From VBCK01 sp035511515 (lineage in GTDB: Bacteria; Pseudomonadota; Gammaproteobacteria; Burkholderiales; Burkholderiaceae_F), in assembly GCA_035511515.1 (NCBI GenBank), contig DATKFG010000093.1, positions 1 to 31,190 on the forward strand: 31,190 nucleotides of DNA, read 5' to 3'. The position numbers and the translations under genes were made by a program. This document shows, in pieces, positions 7,500 to 15,953 of the stretch; position 1 is the first letter of the stretch; each line of letters begins with the position of its first letter. The notes below the pieces were generated by a model, which saw nothing but the letters and a program-made list of their open reading frames with translations, was not told where the DNA came from and made no database searches.

Positions 7500-8222
7500 T
7501 CAAACGCCGAGCAGGGCATGCAGCCTCTGCGTAAAGGAAGGCAGCTCCTCGCGCGTCACCGTCTGCACGATGCGCCCGTGCTCGAGCACGTAGTGCCGGT
7601 CGGCCAGCGGCGCAGCGAAACGGAAGTTCTGCTCGACCAGCACGATCGTGAAGCCGCGCGTCTTGAGCGTCTTCAGGACCTCGGCCAGCTTCTTGACGAT
7701 CACCGGCGCCAGGCCCTCGGTGATCTCGTCCAGCAGCAGCAGGCGCGCCCCGGTGCGCAGGATGCGCGCCATCGACAGCATCTGCTGCTCGCCGCCCGAC
7801 AGGCGGGTGCCGGGACTGTGGCGCCGCTCGAGCAGGTTGGGAAACATCGCGTAGATCTCGTCCATCGTCAGGCCCCCGCTGTTGAGCCGGGGCGGCAGCA
7901 ACAGGTTTTCCTCCGTGGACAGGCCGGCAAAGATGCCCCGCTCTTCCGGACAATAGCCGATGCCCAGGCGCGCGATGCGGTGCGGCGCCATCGACGCGAT
8001 GGGCTCCCCGTTGAAGGTGATGGTGCCGGTACGGCGCCCGACCAGGCCCAAAATGGCCTTCAGCGTGGTGGTGCGCCCGGCTCCGTTGCGTCCCAGCAGC
8101 GTCACCAGCTCGCCCCGGTTCACGCGCAGGTCGATGCCGTGCAGCACGTGCGATTCGCCGTAGAACGCGTGCAGATCCGCAAGCCGCAGCATCTCCCCGT
8201 TGGGGGCGGCCGCGCTGCTCAC
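7500..8222 (-). CDS. livF: Liv-type ABC transporter ATP-binding protein LivF
   Basis: 240 residues of LivF type. The Walker A region is GRNGAGRTT (about residues 44-52), the signature is LSGGEQQML, Walker B is LLLLDEITEG, and the H-loop region is replaced by VLVEQNFRFA. The Walker A lysine is Arg50 (codon at 8073-8075). The start is GTG at 8222, overlapping the livG TGA by four bases (GTGA), which implies translational coupling. An ATG at 8192 is possible but has a GGGGAG directly abutting it. The protein powers the LivHM channel together with LivG. Confidence 0.92.
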   Translation of the reverse strand: MSSAAAPNGEMLRLADLHAFYGESHVLHGIDLRVNRGELVTLLGRNGAGRTTTLKAILGLVGRRTGTITFNGEPIASMAPHRIARLGIGYCPEERGIFAGLSTEENLLLPPRLNSGGLTMDEIYAMFPNLLERRHSPGTRLSGGEQQMLSMARILRTGARLLLLDEITEGLAPVIVKKLAEVLKTLKTRGFTIVLVEQNFRFAAPLADRHYVLEHGRIVQTVTREELPSFTQRLHALLGV

Positions 8223-8974
8223 GCCTCGACCCCGACGTAGGCTTCCAGGACCCGCGGGTCGCTGGACACGACCGGGTACGGCCCCTGCGCCAGTACACTG
8301 CCACGCTGCAACACCGTGATGACATCGCTCAGCGTTTCCACCACCGACAGGTTGTGCTCGACCATCAGGATCGTGCGGTCCCGCGCCACCTTGCGGATCA
8401 GCTCGACCACGCGGCTGACGTCCTCGTGGCCCATGCCCTGGGTCGGCTCGTCCAGCAGCATCAGCTGCGGGTCCAGCGCCAGCGTGGTGGCGATCTCGAG
8501 GGCGCGCTTGCGCCCGTACGGGAGCTCGACCGTGACGCGGGGGGCGAACGCCTGCAGGTCGACCGCCTCGAGCAGCTGCATCGCCCGCTGGTTCAGGCCA
8601 TTCAACCGCGACTCGTGTTCCCAGAAATGAAACGAATTGGAGATCTTCCTTTGCAGCGCGACCCGCACGTTCTCCAGCACCGTCAGGTGCGGAAAGGTCG
8701 CGGAAATCTGGAACGACCGCACCATGCCGCGCCGCGCGACCTGCACCGGCGATTGGCCCGTGATCTCGGCGCCATTGAACCGGATACGCCCGGCCGTCGG
8801 CCGCAGGAAGCCCGTCAACAGGTTGAACACCGTGGTCTTGCCGGCACCGTTGGGCCCGATCAACGCGTGCACGCTGCCGCGCCGGACCTGCAGGTTCACA
8901 TCCTGGACGGCCGCGAACCCCATGAATTCCTTCGACAGGCCCTGCGTCTCCAGTATCACGTCGCCGGCTGCCAT
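8219..8974 (-). CDS. livG: Liv-type ABC transporter ATP-binding protein LivG
   Basis: 251 residues. Walker A GPNGAGKT is at 40-47 with the normal lysine. The LivG-typical signature variant is LPYGRKRALEIA, Walker B is LMLLDEPTQGM, and the H-loop is LMVEHNLSVV. The long insertion before the signature (FHFWEHESRLNG) is also typical of LivG. The start is ATG at 8974, 8 nt after the stop of the acyl-CoA synthetase gene, so the two are co-transcribed. It works as a heterodimer with LivF. Confidence 0.93.
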   Translation of the reverse strand: MAAGDVILETQGLSKEFMGFAAVQDVNLQVRRGSVHALIGPNGAGKTTVFNLLTGFLRPTAGRIRFNGAEITGQSPVQVARRGMVRSFQISATFPHLTVLENVRVALQRKISNSFHFWEHESRLNGLNQRAMQLLEAVDLQAFAPRVTVELPYGRKRALEIATTLALDPQLMLLDEPTQGMGHEDVSRVVELIRKVARDRTILMVEHNLSVVETLSDVITVLQRGSVLAQGPYPVVSSDPRVLEAYVGVEA

Positions 8975-8982
8975 GGAAGCGC

Positions 8983-10626
8983 CTACTCGATGGCGCTGGT
9001 CGACTTGACCTGCTGCCGCAGCACGAACTTCTGGATCTTGCCGGTCGACGTCTTCGGCAGCGGACCGAATACGACACGCTTGGGAACCTTGAAATGCGCC
9101 AGCAGACTGCGGCAATGATCGATCAGCTCCTGCGCCTGCGGGCTGGCGCCGGGCTTGAGCTCGACGAACGCGCACGCCACTTCGCCCCATTTCGGATCCG
9201 GCTGCGCGACCACGGCGGCCGACAGCACCGCCGGGTGCCGGTGCAGCGCGTCCTCGACTTCCAGCGACGAGATGTTCTCGCCGCCCGAAATGATGATGTC
9301 CTTGCTGCGGTCCTTGATCTTGACGTAGCCGTCCGGGTGCAGCACGGCCAGGTCGCCGGTGTGGAACCAGCCGTCAGCGAACGCCTCGGCTGTCGCGGCC
9401 GGGTTGTTCAGGTAGCCTTTCATCACGATGTTGCCGCGGAAGAAGATCTCACCCATCGTCTCGCCGTCCGGCGGCACCGGCCGCATCGTGATCGGATCCA
9501 GTACCGCGATGGCCTGCTGCAGATGGTATGCGACACCCTGCCGTCCGTTCAGGCGTGCACGCTCGTGCAGCGGCAATTCGGACCACGACGGCTGCTTGGC
9601 GCATACGGACGCCGGACCGTACGACTCGGTGAGGCCATAGACGTGCGTAATATCGATTCCGACCCGCTCGCAGCCCTCGATCACAGCCGCCGGAGGAGCG
9701 GCGCCGGCGATCAGGCCCTTGACCGTATGCCGGATGCCCTCGCGCAGCTGGTCCGGGGCATTGATCAGCAGGCTGTAGACGATCGGCGCGCCGCACATGT
9801 GCGTGACGCCGTGCTCGCGGATCTGCGCGAACACCTGCGCGGGGTCGACCCGCCGCAGGCACACGCTGGTGCCCGCGATCAGCGCCAGCGTCCATGGGAA
9901 GCACCAGCCGTTGCAATGGAACATCGGCAGCGTCCACAGGTACACGGCGTGCTGCGGCATGCCCCACGAGATCGCGTTGCTCGCCGCATTCAGGTATGCG
10001 CCGCGATGGTGATAAACGACCCCCTTGGGATTGCCGGTCGTGCCCGAGGTGTAGTTCAGCGTGATCGCGTCCCATTCGTCGGGCGGCAGCTGCCAGGCAA
10101 AGGCCGGATCGCCTTGCGCCACAAATGCCTCGTAGTCGATCTGCCCGAGCTCCTTGCCGGCCGGCGCCTGCGGGTCACGCACCTCGATCACCAGCGGACG
10201 CTCGCCGGCGTGCAGCGCCAGCGCTTGCTCGACCACCGGGGAGTACTCGCGGTCGGTGAGGAGCACGCGCGCTGCGCCATGCTGCAGCATGAAGGCGATC
10301 GTTTCGGGGTCGAGCCGGGTGTTCAGCGTGTTGAGCACGGCACCGCTCATCGCGACGCCAAAATGCGCCTCGAACATGGCCGGCACGTTCGGCAGCATCG
10401 CAGCGACCGTATCGCCGCGGCCGATGCCGCGCAACGCCAACGCGCTGCCCAGGCGCCGGCAGCGCTCGTAGGTCTGGGCCCAGCTCTGGCGGCGGGCGCC
10501 GTAGATCAGCGCGGGGCGGTCGGGATAGACGCAGGCCGTGCGTTCGATGAAGCTCAGCGGCGACAACGCTACGTAGTTGGCCGCGTTGCGGTCCAGACCG
10601 ACGTCGTACGGGTTGCTCCGGGCCAT
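8983..10626 (-). CDS. AMP-forming acyl-CoA synthetase (fatty-acyl-CoA/3-methylmercaptopropionyl-CoA ligase type)
   Basis: 547 residues of the ANL superfamily. The ATP/AMP P-loop TSGTTGNPKG is at about 193-202. VYGLTESYGPASV is the A5 region, GWFHTGDLAVLHPDGYVKIKDRSKDIIISGGENISS holds the hinge, and the C-terminal KTSTGKIQK carries the catalytic Lys530. It activates a carboxylic acid to a CoA thioester through an acyl-adenylate. It is closest in pattern to the medium/long-chain ligases that include DmdB. ATG at 10626 is preferred; an in-frame GTG lies at 10656. It heads the liv operon, so its substrate may be what the transporter imports (inference). Chain length or aromatic preference cannot be read from the sequence. 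Confidence 0.9.
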   Translation of the reverse strand: MARSNPYDVGLDRNAANYVALSPLSFIERTACVYPDRPALIYGARRQSWAQTYERCRRLGSALALRGIGRGDTVAAMLPNVPAMFEAHFGVAMSGAVLNTLNTRLDPETIAFMLQHGAARVLLTDREYSPVVEQALALHAGERPLVIEVRDPQAPAGKELGQIDYEAFVAQGDPAFAWQLPPDEWDAITLNYTSGTTGNPKGVVYHHRGAYLNAASNAISWGMPQHAVYLWTLPMFHCNGWCFPWTLALIAGTSVCLRRVDPAQVFAQIREHGVTHMCGAPIVYSLLINAPDQLREGIRHTVKGLIAGAAPPAAVIEGCERVGIDITHVYGLTESYGPASVCAKQPSWSELPLHERARLNGRQGVAYHLQQAIAVLDPITMRPVPPDGETMGEIFFRGNIVMKGYLNNPAATAEAFADGWFHTGDLAVLHPDGYVKIKDRSKDIIISGGENISSLEVEDALHRHPAVLSAAVVAQPDPKWGEVACAFVELKPGASPQAQELIDHCRSLLAHFKVPKRVVFGPLPKTSTGKIQKFVLRQQVKSTSAIE

Positions 10627-10705
10627 CGCCGTCTCTTGGGCCTCGGCGCCTGCCACACGCGGGGGCGTCGCGCGTGCGGCCTGCCTGCCTGTTCGAATTC
10701 TCGTA

Positions 10706-10734
10706 TTCAGACTCCCTGCGGGCCATCATATACA
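10706..10734 (+). promoter_or_regulatory. Candidate sigma70 promoter for the LysE-type gene
   Basis: TTCAGA at 10706-10711 and TATACA at 10729-10734 are separated by 17 bases, about 30 bases ahead of the ATG at 10767. It sits in the 140-bp divergent gap. Match quality is moderate and no transcription data are available. Confidence 0.4.
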
Positions 10735-10754
10735 ACCTTGGGCCGGGATGTCTC
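10725..10754 (-). promoter_or_regulatory. Candidate promoter for the acyl-CoA synthetase-liv operon
   Basis: On the minus strand GAGACA (10749-10754) and TATGAT (10725-10730) are separated by 18 bases, upstream of the ligase. It overlaps the opposing lysE promoter, so the two could compete. The -35 match is weak. Confidence 0.35.
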
Positions 10755-10766
10755 CGGTTTTGCCGA

Positions 10767-11384
10767 ATGATGCTGACCTTCCTGGTCAAGGGACTGCTGA
10801 TCGGCGTGTCGATCGCCGCTCCGGTCGGCCCGATCGGGCTGCTGTGTATCCGCCGCAGCCTGGAGCAGGGCCGCCGCGCCGGCCTGGCCACCGGCTTGGG
10901 CGCAGCCACCGCGGACGCCGCCTATGGGTGCGTTGCCGGATTCGGACTGACCGCGATCTCGGGCTTCCTGCTCGCGCACGTGCTGTGGCTTCGCATGGGC
11001 GGCGGCGTGGCGCTGTGTTACCTCGGTGCGCGCACCTTCCTGAGCGCTCCGGCGCGGCAGGCAGCGCAGCTCAGGGCCGGCGGCTTGCGGTCGGCGTACT
11101 TTTCGACACTGGCGCTGACGCTGGCGAACCCGATGACGATCGTGTCCTTCGTGGCCGTGTTCGCCGGTTTCGGCCTGACCTCGACGCCGAGTTACTCGGC
11201 CGCTGCGACGCTGGTCGCGGGCGTGTTCGTCGGCTCGGCGATATGGTGGCTGTTTCTGAGCGCCGGCGTGGCATCGATGCGCGGCCGCCTGAGCGGCGAG
11301 TGGATGCGATCGATCAACCGCGCCTCGGGTGCCGCCATCGTGGCGTTCGGACTGTACGCGCTGTCGACGCTGCTGGCGCGCTGA
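10767..11384 (+). CDS. LysE/RhtB family translocator (amino acid exporter)
   Basis: 205 residues, the usual LysE family length, with about six hydrophobic segments. The N-terminus has the family signature GLLIGVSIAAPVGPIGLLCI followed by RRSLEQGRRAGLATGLGAA. The middle has TLALTLANPMTIVSFVAVFAG, the conserved NP motif of the fifth segment. Two adjacent ATG codons at 10767 and 10770 are possible starts; neither has a clear Shine-Dalgarno. It is divergent from the ligase-liv operon, and the MFS gene follows after 1 nt. The exported substrate is unknown; family members export lysine, threonine, homoserine or cysteine-type compounds. Confidence 0.88.
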   Translation: MMLTFLVKGLLIGVSIAAPVGPIGLLCIRRSLEQGRRAGLATGLGAATADAAYGCVAGFGLTAISGFLLAHVLWLRMGGGVALCYLGARTFLSAPARQAAQLRAGGLRSAYFSTLALTLANPMTIVSFVAVFAGFGLTSTPSYSAAATLVAGVFVGSAIWWLFLSAGVASMRGRLSGEWMRSINRASGAAIVAFGLYALSTLLAR

Positions 11385-11385
11385 G

Positions 11386-12609
11386 ATGGAGCGGCCGGCA
11401 CGCCTGGTCGCGCTGATGTGCACGGCCCAGGTGCTCAGCATGACGGGTTTTTCCGCCTACGCCGCCCACCTGCCGGGCCTGCGCGAGGCCTGGCAGATGA
11501 GCGGGGCCCAGGCCGGCTTCGTCGGGGGCGCGTTTTTTTTCGGATACATGCTGGCCGTGCCCTTTCTGTCGGGCATCACGGACCGTATCGACGCCCGCTC
11601 GGTGTTCGCCGCTTCATGCGCTGTTGCGGCCCTCGGCATCGCCGGGTTTGCGGCGTTCGCGCGGGGCGCGCTGACCGGCGCGCTGTTCCAGGCGCTGACC
11701 GGTGCGGGACTGGCCGGCACCTACATGCCCGGACTGAAGGCGCTGACCGACCGCGTGACCGGACCGCTGCAGGCGCGCACGGTCGCCTTTTACACGTCCA
11801 GTTTCGGCATCGGCACCAGCCTGTCACTGGGGCTGGCGGGTTGGCTGGCCGCTGCTCTGCCGTGGCGCCACGCGTTCGCCCTTCTGGCGCTCGGTCCCCT
11901 GCTGGCGCTGCCGCTGGTCGTGCTGCGCCTGGCCCGGCAGCCTGCGTCGAGCACGTCCCACGCGAGCCGCTGGCCGCGGCTGCGCGGCGTGCTGGCGCAC
12001 AGCGAGGTGCGCCGCTACGTGCTGGGCTATGCAGCCCACTGCTGGGAGCTGTTCGGGCTGCGCTCCTGGATGGTGGCCTTTGTCGCGTACGCCGGATCGG
12101 TGTCGGGTTCGACCTGTCCCTGGCTGAAGGCCACGGACGTTGCCGCGCTGATCAACCTGCTCGGGCTGCCGGCCAGCGTGATGGGCAACGAGCTGGCCGG
12201 GCGCATCGGACGGGTGCGCTGGATCGCCTCGGTGATGGCCTGCGCCGGCGCGCTCAGCTGGCTGGCGGGGTTGTCGGTCTGGGCCCCATGGTGGATCGTG
12301 CTCACGCTGCTGGCGGCCTATTTCGTCTGCGCAATGGCCGATTCGGCTGCGCTGACGGCGGGCGTCGCGGCCGCGGCGCCGCCGGGGCAACGCGGCGCCG
12401 CCCTGGCGGTGCATTCACTGTTCGGATTCAGTGCCGCCTTCCTGGCACCGGTGTTGTTCGGCACCACGCTGGATGCGGCCGGCGGCGGACCCTTCAGCTG
12501 GGCGCTCGCCTTCGCGACGCTCAGCGCCGCCGGGTTGATCTGGGCCGGCGTGTCCCGGTGGATCCGGCCGCCGGCGACGTCATCGCCTCAGCCCGGCGCG
12601 GACGCATAA
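11386..12609 (+). CDS. Major facilitator superfamily transporter
   Basis: 407 residues with about twelve membrane helices. The loop 2-3 region reads SGITDRIDARSVFAAS, a degenerate form of the MFS motif G-x-x-x-D-R-x-x-R. The central GTYMPGLKALTDRVTGPLQAR and a long cytoplasmic middle loop fit the CynX/NarK-like part of the superfamily. ATG at 11386 comes 1 nt after the lysE stop, so the two are likely one transcriptional unit. Substrate and direction cannot be assigned. Confidence 0.85.
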   Translation: MERPARLVALMCTAQVLSMTGFSAYAAHLPGLREAWQMSGAQAGFVGGAFFFGYMLAVPFLSGITDRIDARSVFAASCAVAALGIAGFAAFARGALTGALFQALTGAGLAGTYMPGLKALTDRVTGPLQARTVAFYTSSFGIGTSLSLGLAGWLAAALPWRHAFALLALGPLLALPLVVLRLARQPASSTSHASRWPRLRGVLAHSEVRRYVLGYAAHCWELFGLRSWMVAFVAYAGSVSGSTCPWLKATDVAALINLLGLPASVMGNELAGRIGRVRWIASVMACAGALSWLAGLSVWAPWWIVLTLLAAYFVCAMADSAALTAGVAAAAPPGQRGAALAVHSLFGFSAAFLAPVLFGTTLDAAGGGPFSWALAFATLSAAGLIWAGVSRWIRPPATSSPQPGADA

Positions 12610-12684
12610 CGCTGCCCCATCTCACGATCCGGATTTTGGCAAAATGCGGGCGGTCCAGCTGTGGCGGTCGGAAAGGAAGGAACG

Positions 12685-13272
12685 ATGATTCGGAAGACCC
12701 GCGTCCTGTGGCAACGCACGGTTGTGCCCGGCCTGCTGCTGTCGATGTGCGCGCTGCTGTGTGCTCCGGCATGGTCCGACGGGCCGACCTTGACCTACGA
12801 GCAGCTGCAGCGGCTGCTGAAAGTGATCGACAAGCAGGGCAGCCGCGCTGCGATTCCCCACGACGTGGCCTCGGTGCTGCAGCTGATTCCGGCTCAGCTT
12901 GCGCCCGACGTCAAGCAGGCGGCGTACCTGGACGAGGACGGCAACCGGCACGGATTTGCAGCGCTGAACGACGGTTCAGGCTACTTCATGTTTCGCAGCG
13001 GCCCATCGGTGGGCAATTCCGTCTACCGGGTCGACTCGACCTTGCACCTGGTGCGGGCTGCGCGCAGCCTGATGAAGAACGGCCCGCTGCTCAGCCTTCC
13101 CGATGCGGAGGCCCAGAAGGAGCTGGACGACGAGTTCGCCCGCTGGTCCAAGGTGCTGTCGCCCAATGGCCCGGTCACAGGGCCGACCCCGTTCCCGTTC
13201 AAGCAGCCCGCCGGCCCCGCGGCGGCGCCGGCCGCGGACCCGTCCAAGCGGCCTGAACCGGGCAAGCCCTGA
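12685..13272 (+). CDS. Secreted/periplasmic protein of unknown function
   Basis: 195 residues. An N-terminal signal peptide (about 1-29: basic MIRKTR, hydrophobic VVPGLLLSMCALLCAP, cleavage near AWS) is followed by a soluble domain of about 120 residues. The C-terminal tail is rich in Pro, Ala and Lys (from about 165). ATG at 12685 has a good GGAAGG site. I recognise no catalytic motif. The central part (YLDEDGNRHGFAALNDGSGY) suggests a small beta-rich fold. It stands alone 75 nt after the MFS gene and is convergent with the hydrolase gene, with only 11 nt between the stops. Confidence 0.72.
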   Translation: MIRKTRVLWQRTVVPGLLLSMCALLCAPAWSDGPTLTYEQLQRLLKVIDKQGSRAAIPHDVASVLQLIPAQLAPDVKQAAYLDEDGNRHGFAALNDGSGYFMFRSGPSVGNSVYRVDSTLHLVRAARSLMKNGPLLSLPDAEAQKELDDEFARWSKVLSPNGPVTGPTPFPFKQPAGPAAAPAADPSKRPEPGKP

Positions 13273-13283
13273 CCGGCTCGCTG

Positions 13284-14303
13284 TCAGCGCGCCTCGGGCG
13301 TGCAACCTCGCTGCGGTCGCGCCTGGCGGGGGACGTTGTGCGCCAGGAACTGCAGCACCTCGGAGGTGTATAGCTCGGGCGCCGCGCGGAACGTCGTGCT
13401 GTGACCCGCCCCCGGTACGATCAGCAGATACTTGCGGTCAACCGGCGCTGCCTCGAGCATTCGCCGCGCATTGCCCGGTGGCGCAAGCCAGTCGTTTTGC
13501 CCCGCGATAAACAGGATCGGCTGCGCGCGGATGCGTTTGACCGCTGCCATCGCGCTGATGCGGTCGCGATCCAGCTTCACGCCGGTGCGCAGCCGGAACA
13601 TCCAGTCGGTCGACCGGTCGAGCAGCGGCAGCTGGGCGATCCACAATGCGATCTTCTCGGCCAGCGGTATTCCCTCGTGCCGCGCGACGTTGCTCAGCAC
13701 GTCGCCGGGCGTGATGAAAGCACTGTCGGCGACGACCGCATCCACATCGTCGCACTGTGCGGCCGCGTGCAGCGCGGCCACCGCTCCGTACGAGTATCCG
13801 AACGCAACGACCGCGCCGCGCTCGCCGCGCCCGCGCAAATAGGCCACGCCACCGAGGATGTCCAGAGCCTCCAGGTACCCGGGGGTCATGTAATCGCCCC
13901 CGCTTTCGCCATGGGCGCGCAGATCCAGGTCCAGGACGTTGTACCCGCGGCGCACCAGGAACGCCGCGCGCGACAACATGCCTGAGCGATTCTCGTCCCT
14001 GCCATGCGCCATCACGACGTTGGTCGGCGGCAAAGCGAACGCGGTCTGGCCGTAACCGCCGGCGTCCGAGTGCGACGGCAGCCACCACGCGGCCAGCGCA
14101 ACTCCGTCTGCGGATTGCAAATCGACGCGTTCGGATTCGAGCGCGTAGTCTTTTGGACTGGCCGTCGTCGTGCGCCATTGCGGGTGGCTGCCGATCGCGA
14201 AACTCGACCCGACGTAGCCGCCGATGCCCAGCAACGCGCCGGCCGCCGCAACCAGGATGGCCAGGCCGGCCAGGAGTTTCAGTGCCGGCCCGCGATGGCG
14301 CAT
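13284..14303 (-). CDS. Membrane-anchored alpha/beta hydrolase
   Basis: 339 residues. A single hydrophobic N-terminal segment (about 8-32) likely anchors or exports the protein; the rest is an alpha/beta hydrolase. The oxyanion region is VVMAHGRDENRSG (about 96-108), and the nucleophile elbow GYSYGA places the serine at 171. The acid is probably Asp271 in AGQNDWLAPP and the base His301 in PGAGHSTTF. The pattern fits the BAAT/DUF1100-like serine hydrolases of unknown substrate. ATG at 14303 was chosen because residues further upstream have no family character. It is divergent from the YCII-type gene, with 168 bases between them. Confidence 0.85.
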   Translation of the reverse strand: MRHRGPALKLLAGLAILVAAAGALLGIGGYVGSSFAIGSHPQWRTTTASPKDYALESERVDLQSADGVALAAWWLPSHSDAGGYGQTAFALPPTNVVMAHGRDENRSGMLSRAAFLVRRGYNVLDLDLRAHGESGGDYMTPGYLEALDILGGVAYLRGRGERGAVVAFGYSYGAVAALHAAAQCDDVDAVVADSAFITPGDVLSNVARHEGIPLAEKIALWIAQLPLLDRSTDWMFRLRTGVKLDRDRISAMAAVKRIRAQPILFIAGQNDWLAPPGNARRMLEAAPVDRKYLLIVPGAGHSTTFRAAPELYTSEVLQFLAHNVPRQARPQRGCTPEAR

Positions 14304-14471
14304 CTGTGCCCGGGTTCGGGAGCCGATAACCGGATGATGGATATGGTAAATGAGGCTGGGGCCAGTGTCGATTTTGCCGCCCGCCAATCGACTAGATTCA
14401 GCATCGCCAGCGGGTCGCGCCGGGTTCGTAAGATGCGGACGGAAGCGGCTTGGACGCCGCAGGAGCCTGAC

Positions 14472-14834
14472 ATGAAATACCTGTGCCTTGTGTACGGCGA
14501 GGAAGACAAGATCGCCGCGATGGACGATCACGAGTGCCTGGCCTGCGATGCGAGCCTGCGCGCCAGCGGTCACTGCATCGCGTCCGAAGCCCTCGAGCCG
14601 GTCGAGACCGCCACGACGGTGCGAATCCGCAATGGTCGGATCTCCGTGTCGGATGGTCCGTTCGCCGAGACCAAGGAGACCCTGGCGGGCTTCTACCTGA
14701 TCGAGGCGCGCGACCTGAACGAGGCGATTCAGATCGCGGCCAAGATACCGCCCGCCAAAGTCGGCAGCGTCGAGGTGCGGCCCATCCGGCCTATCCGCGA
14801 GGAGCCGCGGTCCGGCGCCCCGCTGGCGGCGTAA
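14472..14834 (+). CDS. YCII-related domain protein (DGPFAETKE family)
   Basis: 120 residues. It starts MKYLCLVYGEEDKI and carries the family signature SDGPFAETKETLAGFYLIEA at about 60-79, followed by DLNEAIQIAAKIPPA. ATG at 14472 has AGGAG eight bases upstream. Members of this PCD1/YCII-like family are small dimeric alpha/beta proteins, often encoded beside ECF sigma factors. No sigma factor is seen here, so that link is missing. Biochemical function is unknown. The gene is convergent with the HDOD gene, 14 nt between stops. Confidence 0.85.
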   Translation: MKYLCLVYGEEDKIAAMDDHECLACDASLRASGHCIASEALEPVETATTVRIRNGRISVSDGPFAETKETLAGFYLIEARDLNEAIQIAAKIPPAKVGSVEVRPIRPIREEPRSGAPLAA

Positions 14835-14848
14835 CGCCCCCGCACCCC

Positions 14849-15916
14849 TCAGCCGCCGAAGGCGCGCTCGAGCTCGACATAGCAGCGGCGTTCCGACTCG
14901 TCCAGTCCCGCCAGCGCCGAGCCGGCCAGGCGCGGCGCCAGTACATGCCACTTGCTGATGCGGTCCGCGATGCGCAGCGTGCGCGTCAAGCCGTCCTGCG
15001 CCGTGCCGTCGTCGCGGATCGCACGTGCGGCAACGGCCTGGCACACGTCCGGATGGAAGTTCCATTGCCGCGCGATCTGGGCGGACAGTCTGGCCACCGC
15101 ACCGATCAGCGCATCGTGGAAGCCCTCGGTGTCCGGCGGCTGTCGTTCCTGGTAGCGGCTGTCCAGCACGCGAAGGGCGGCGATGAAACCGATGTTCGCC
15201 ACCATCCCGGCCAGATAGGCCCGAAACCGGTCGGGCTCGTCGCTCATCGCCTCACAGGCGAAGGAGCAGCGTTCGGTCAGATCCCATAACCGGGTGCCGG
15301 CGCCGCGGCTGAAGCGGCCCTGCCCGGCGTCGAAGATCGGCCGCATCACCGCGTTGGTCACGAGCTGGATCAGACCGCGCTGCCCGAGCGCGATCACGGC
15401 CTCCTGAAGACTGGCCACATCGCGGCCGGACCGGTACCGGGGCGAGTTGGCCAGGCGCACCACCTCGCCCACCAGCGCCGGATCGCGCGCCAGGCGTTCG
15501 CTCAGCTCGCGCGGCGACACATCGTCGCGCCGGACCATTCCGATCAACCGCGGCAGCACAACCGGCAGCCGCGGCACCAGATGCGGATCGCGCGCGCCCT
15601 GAGCGAGCTGCTCGATCTGTGCGAGGATGCGGCGCTCGCTGGAGCCGGCCTCGCCCCGGCGAAGCTTGCCCACGCCCAGCACGAGCGCTGCAAAGCGCCG
15701 ATCGGGGTCGCCGGCGAGCGGGTCGAGTTCGTCGCGTGCGTGAGCGGGCTCGGCCTCGGTCCTGGGGTGCCGGCGGATGGCCGATGGCGCCCTGAGCGGC
15801 GCCGCGGCCGCCGCCGGTTCGGACGAGCGCGCCGCCGCACCGACAGGATCGGCAGCGTCCGCCCCTGGCGCTGATGTGCCGCTGAACAGTCTGAGCAAGG
15901 ACGCGAACAGCGGCAT
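14849..15916 (-). CDS. HDOD-domain protein
   Basis: About 355 residues. The N-terminal 70 residues are low complexity (Ala, Pro, Arg). A HDOD domain follows in the middle (from about 110: PRLPVVLPRLIGMV, then ELSERLARDPALVGEVVRLA and SPRYRSGRDVASLQEAVIAL, typical of the family). HDOD is an HD-related helical domain used in signalling, without established enzyme activity. ATG at 15916 is chosen; a GTG two codons upstream (15922) is equally possible. It follows the SDR gene by 37 nt on the same strand and may be the last gene of the beta-oxidation operon, though its role there is unclear. Confidence 0.8.
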   Translation of the reverse strand: MPLFASLLRLFSGTSAPGADAADPVGAAARSSEPAAAAAPLRAPSAIRRHPRTEAEPAHARDELDPLAGDPDRRFAALVLGVGKLRRGEAGSSERRILAQIEQLAQGARDPHLVPRLPVVLPRLIGMVRRDDVSPRELSERLARDPALVGEVVRLANSPRYRSGRDVASLQEAVIALGQRGLIQLVTNAVMRPIFDAGQGRFSRGAGTRLWDLTERCSFACEAMSDEPDRFRAYLAGMVANIGFIAALRVLDSRYQERQPPDTEGFHDALIGAVARLSAQIARQWNFHPDVCQAVAARAIRDDGTAQDGLTRTLRIADRISKWHVLAPRLAGSALAGLDESERRCYVELERAFGG

Positions 15917-15953
15917 CGTCACTCGATGCGGGCGCTGCCGACGGCGAATCCAC

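Noticed and set aside
9094..10770. 558-codon plus-strand frame opposite the acyl-CoA synthetase
   Set aside because: The minus strand encodes all ANL motifs; the plus-strand translation has no recognisable domain.
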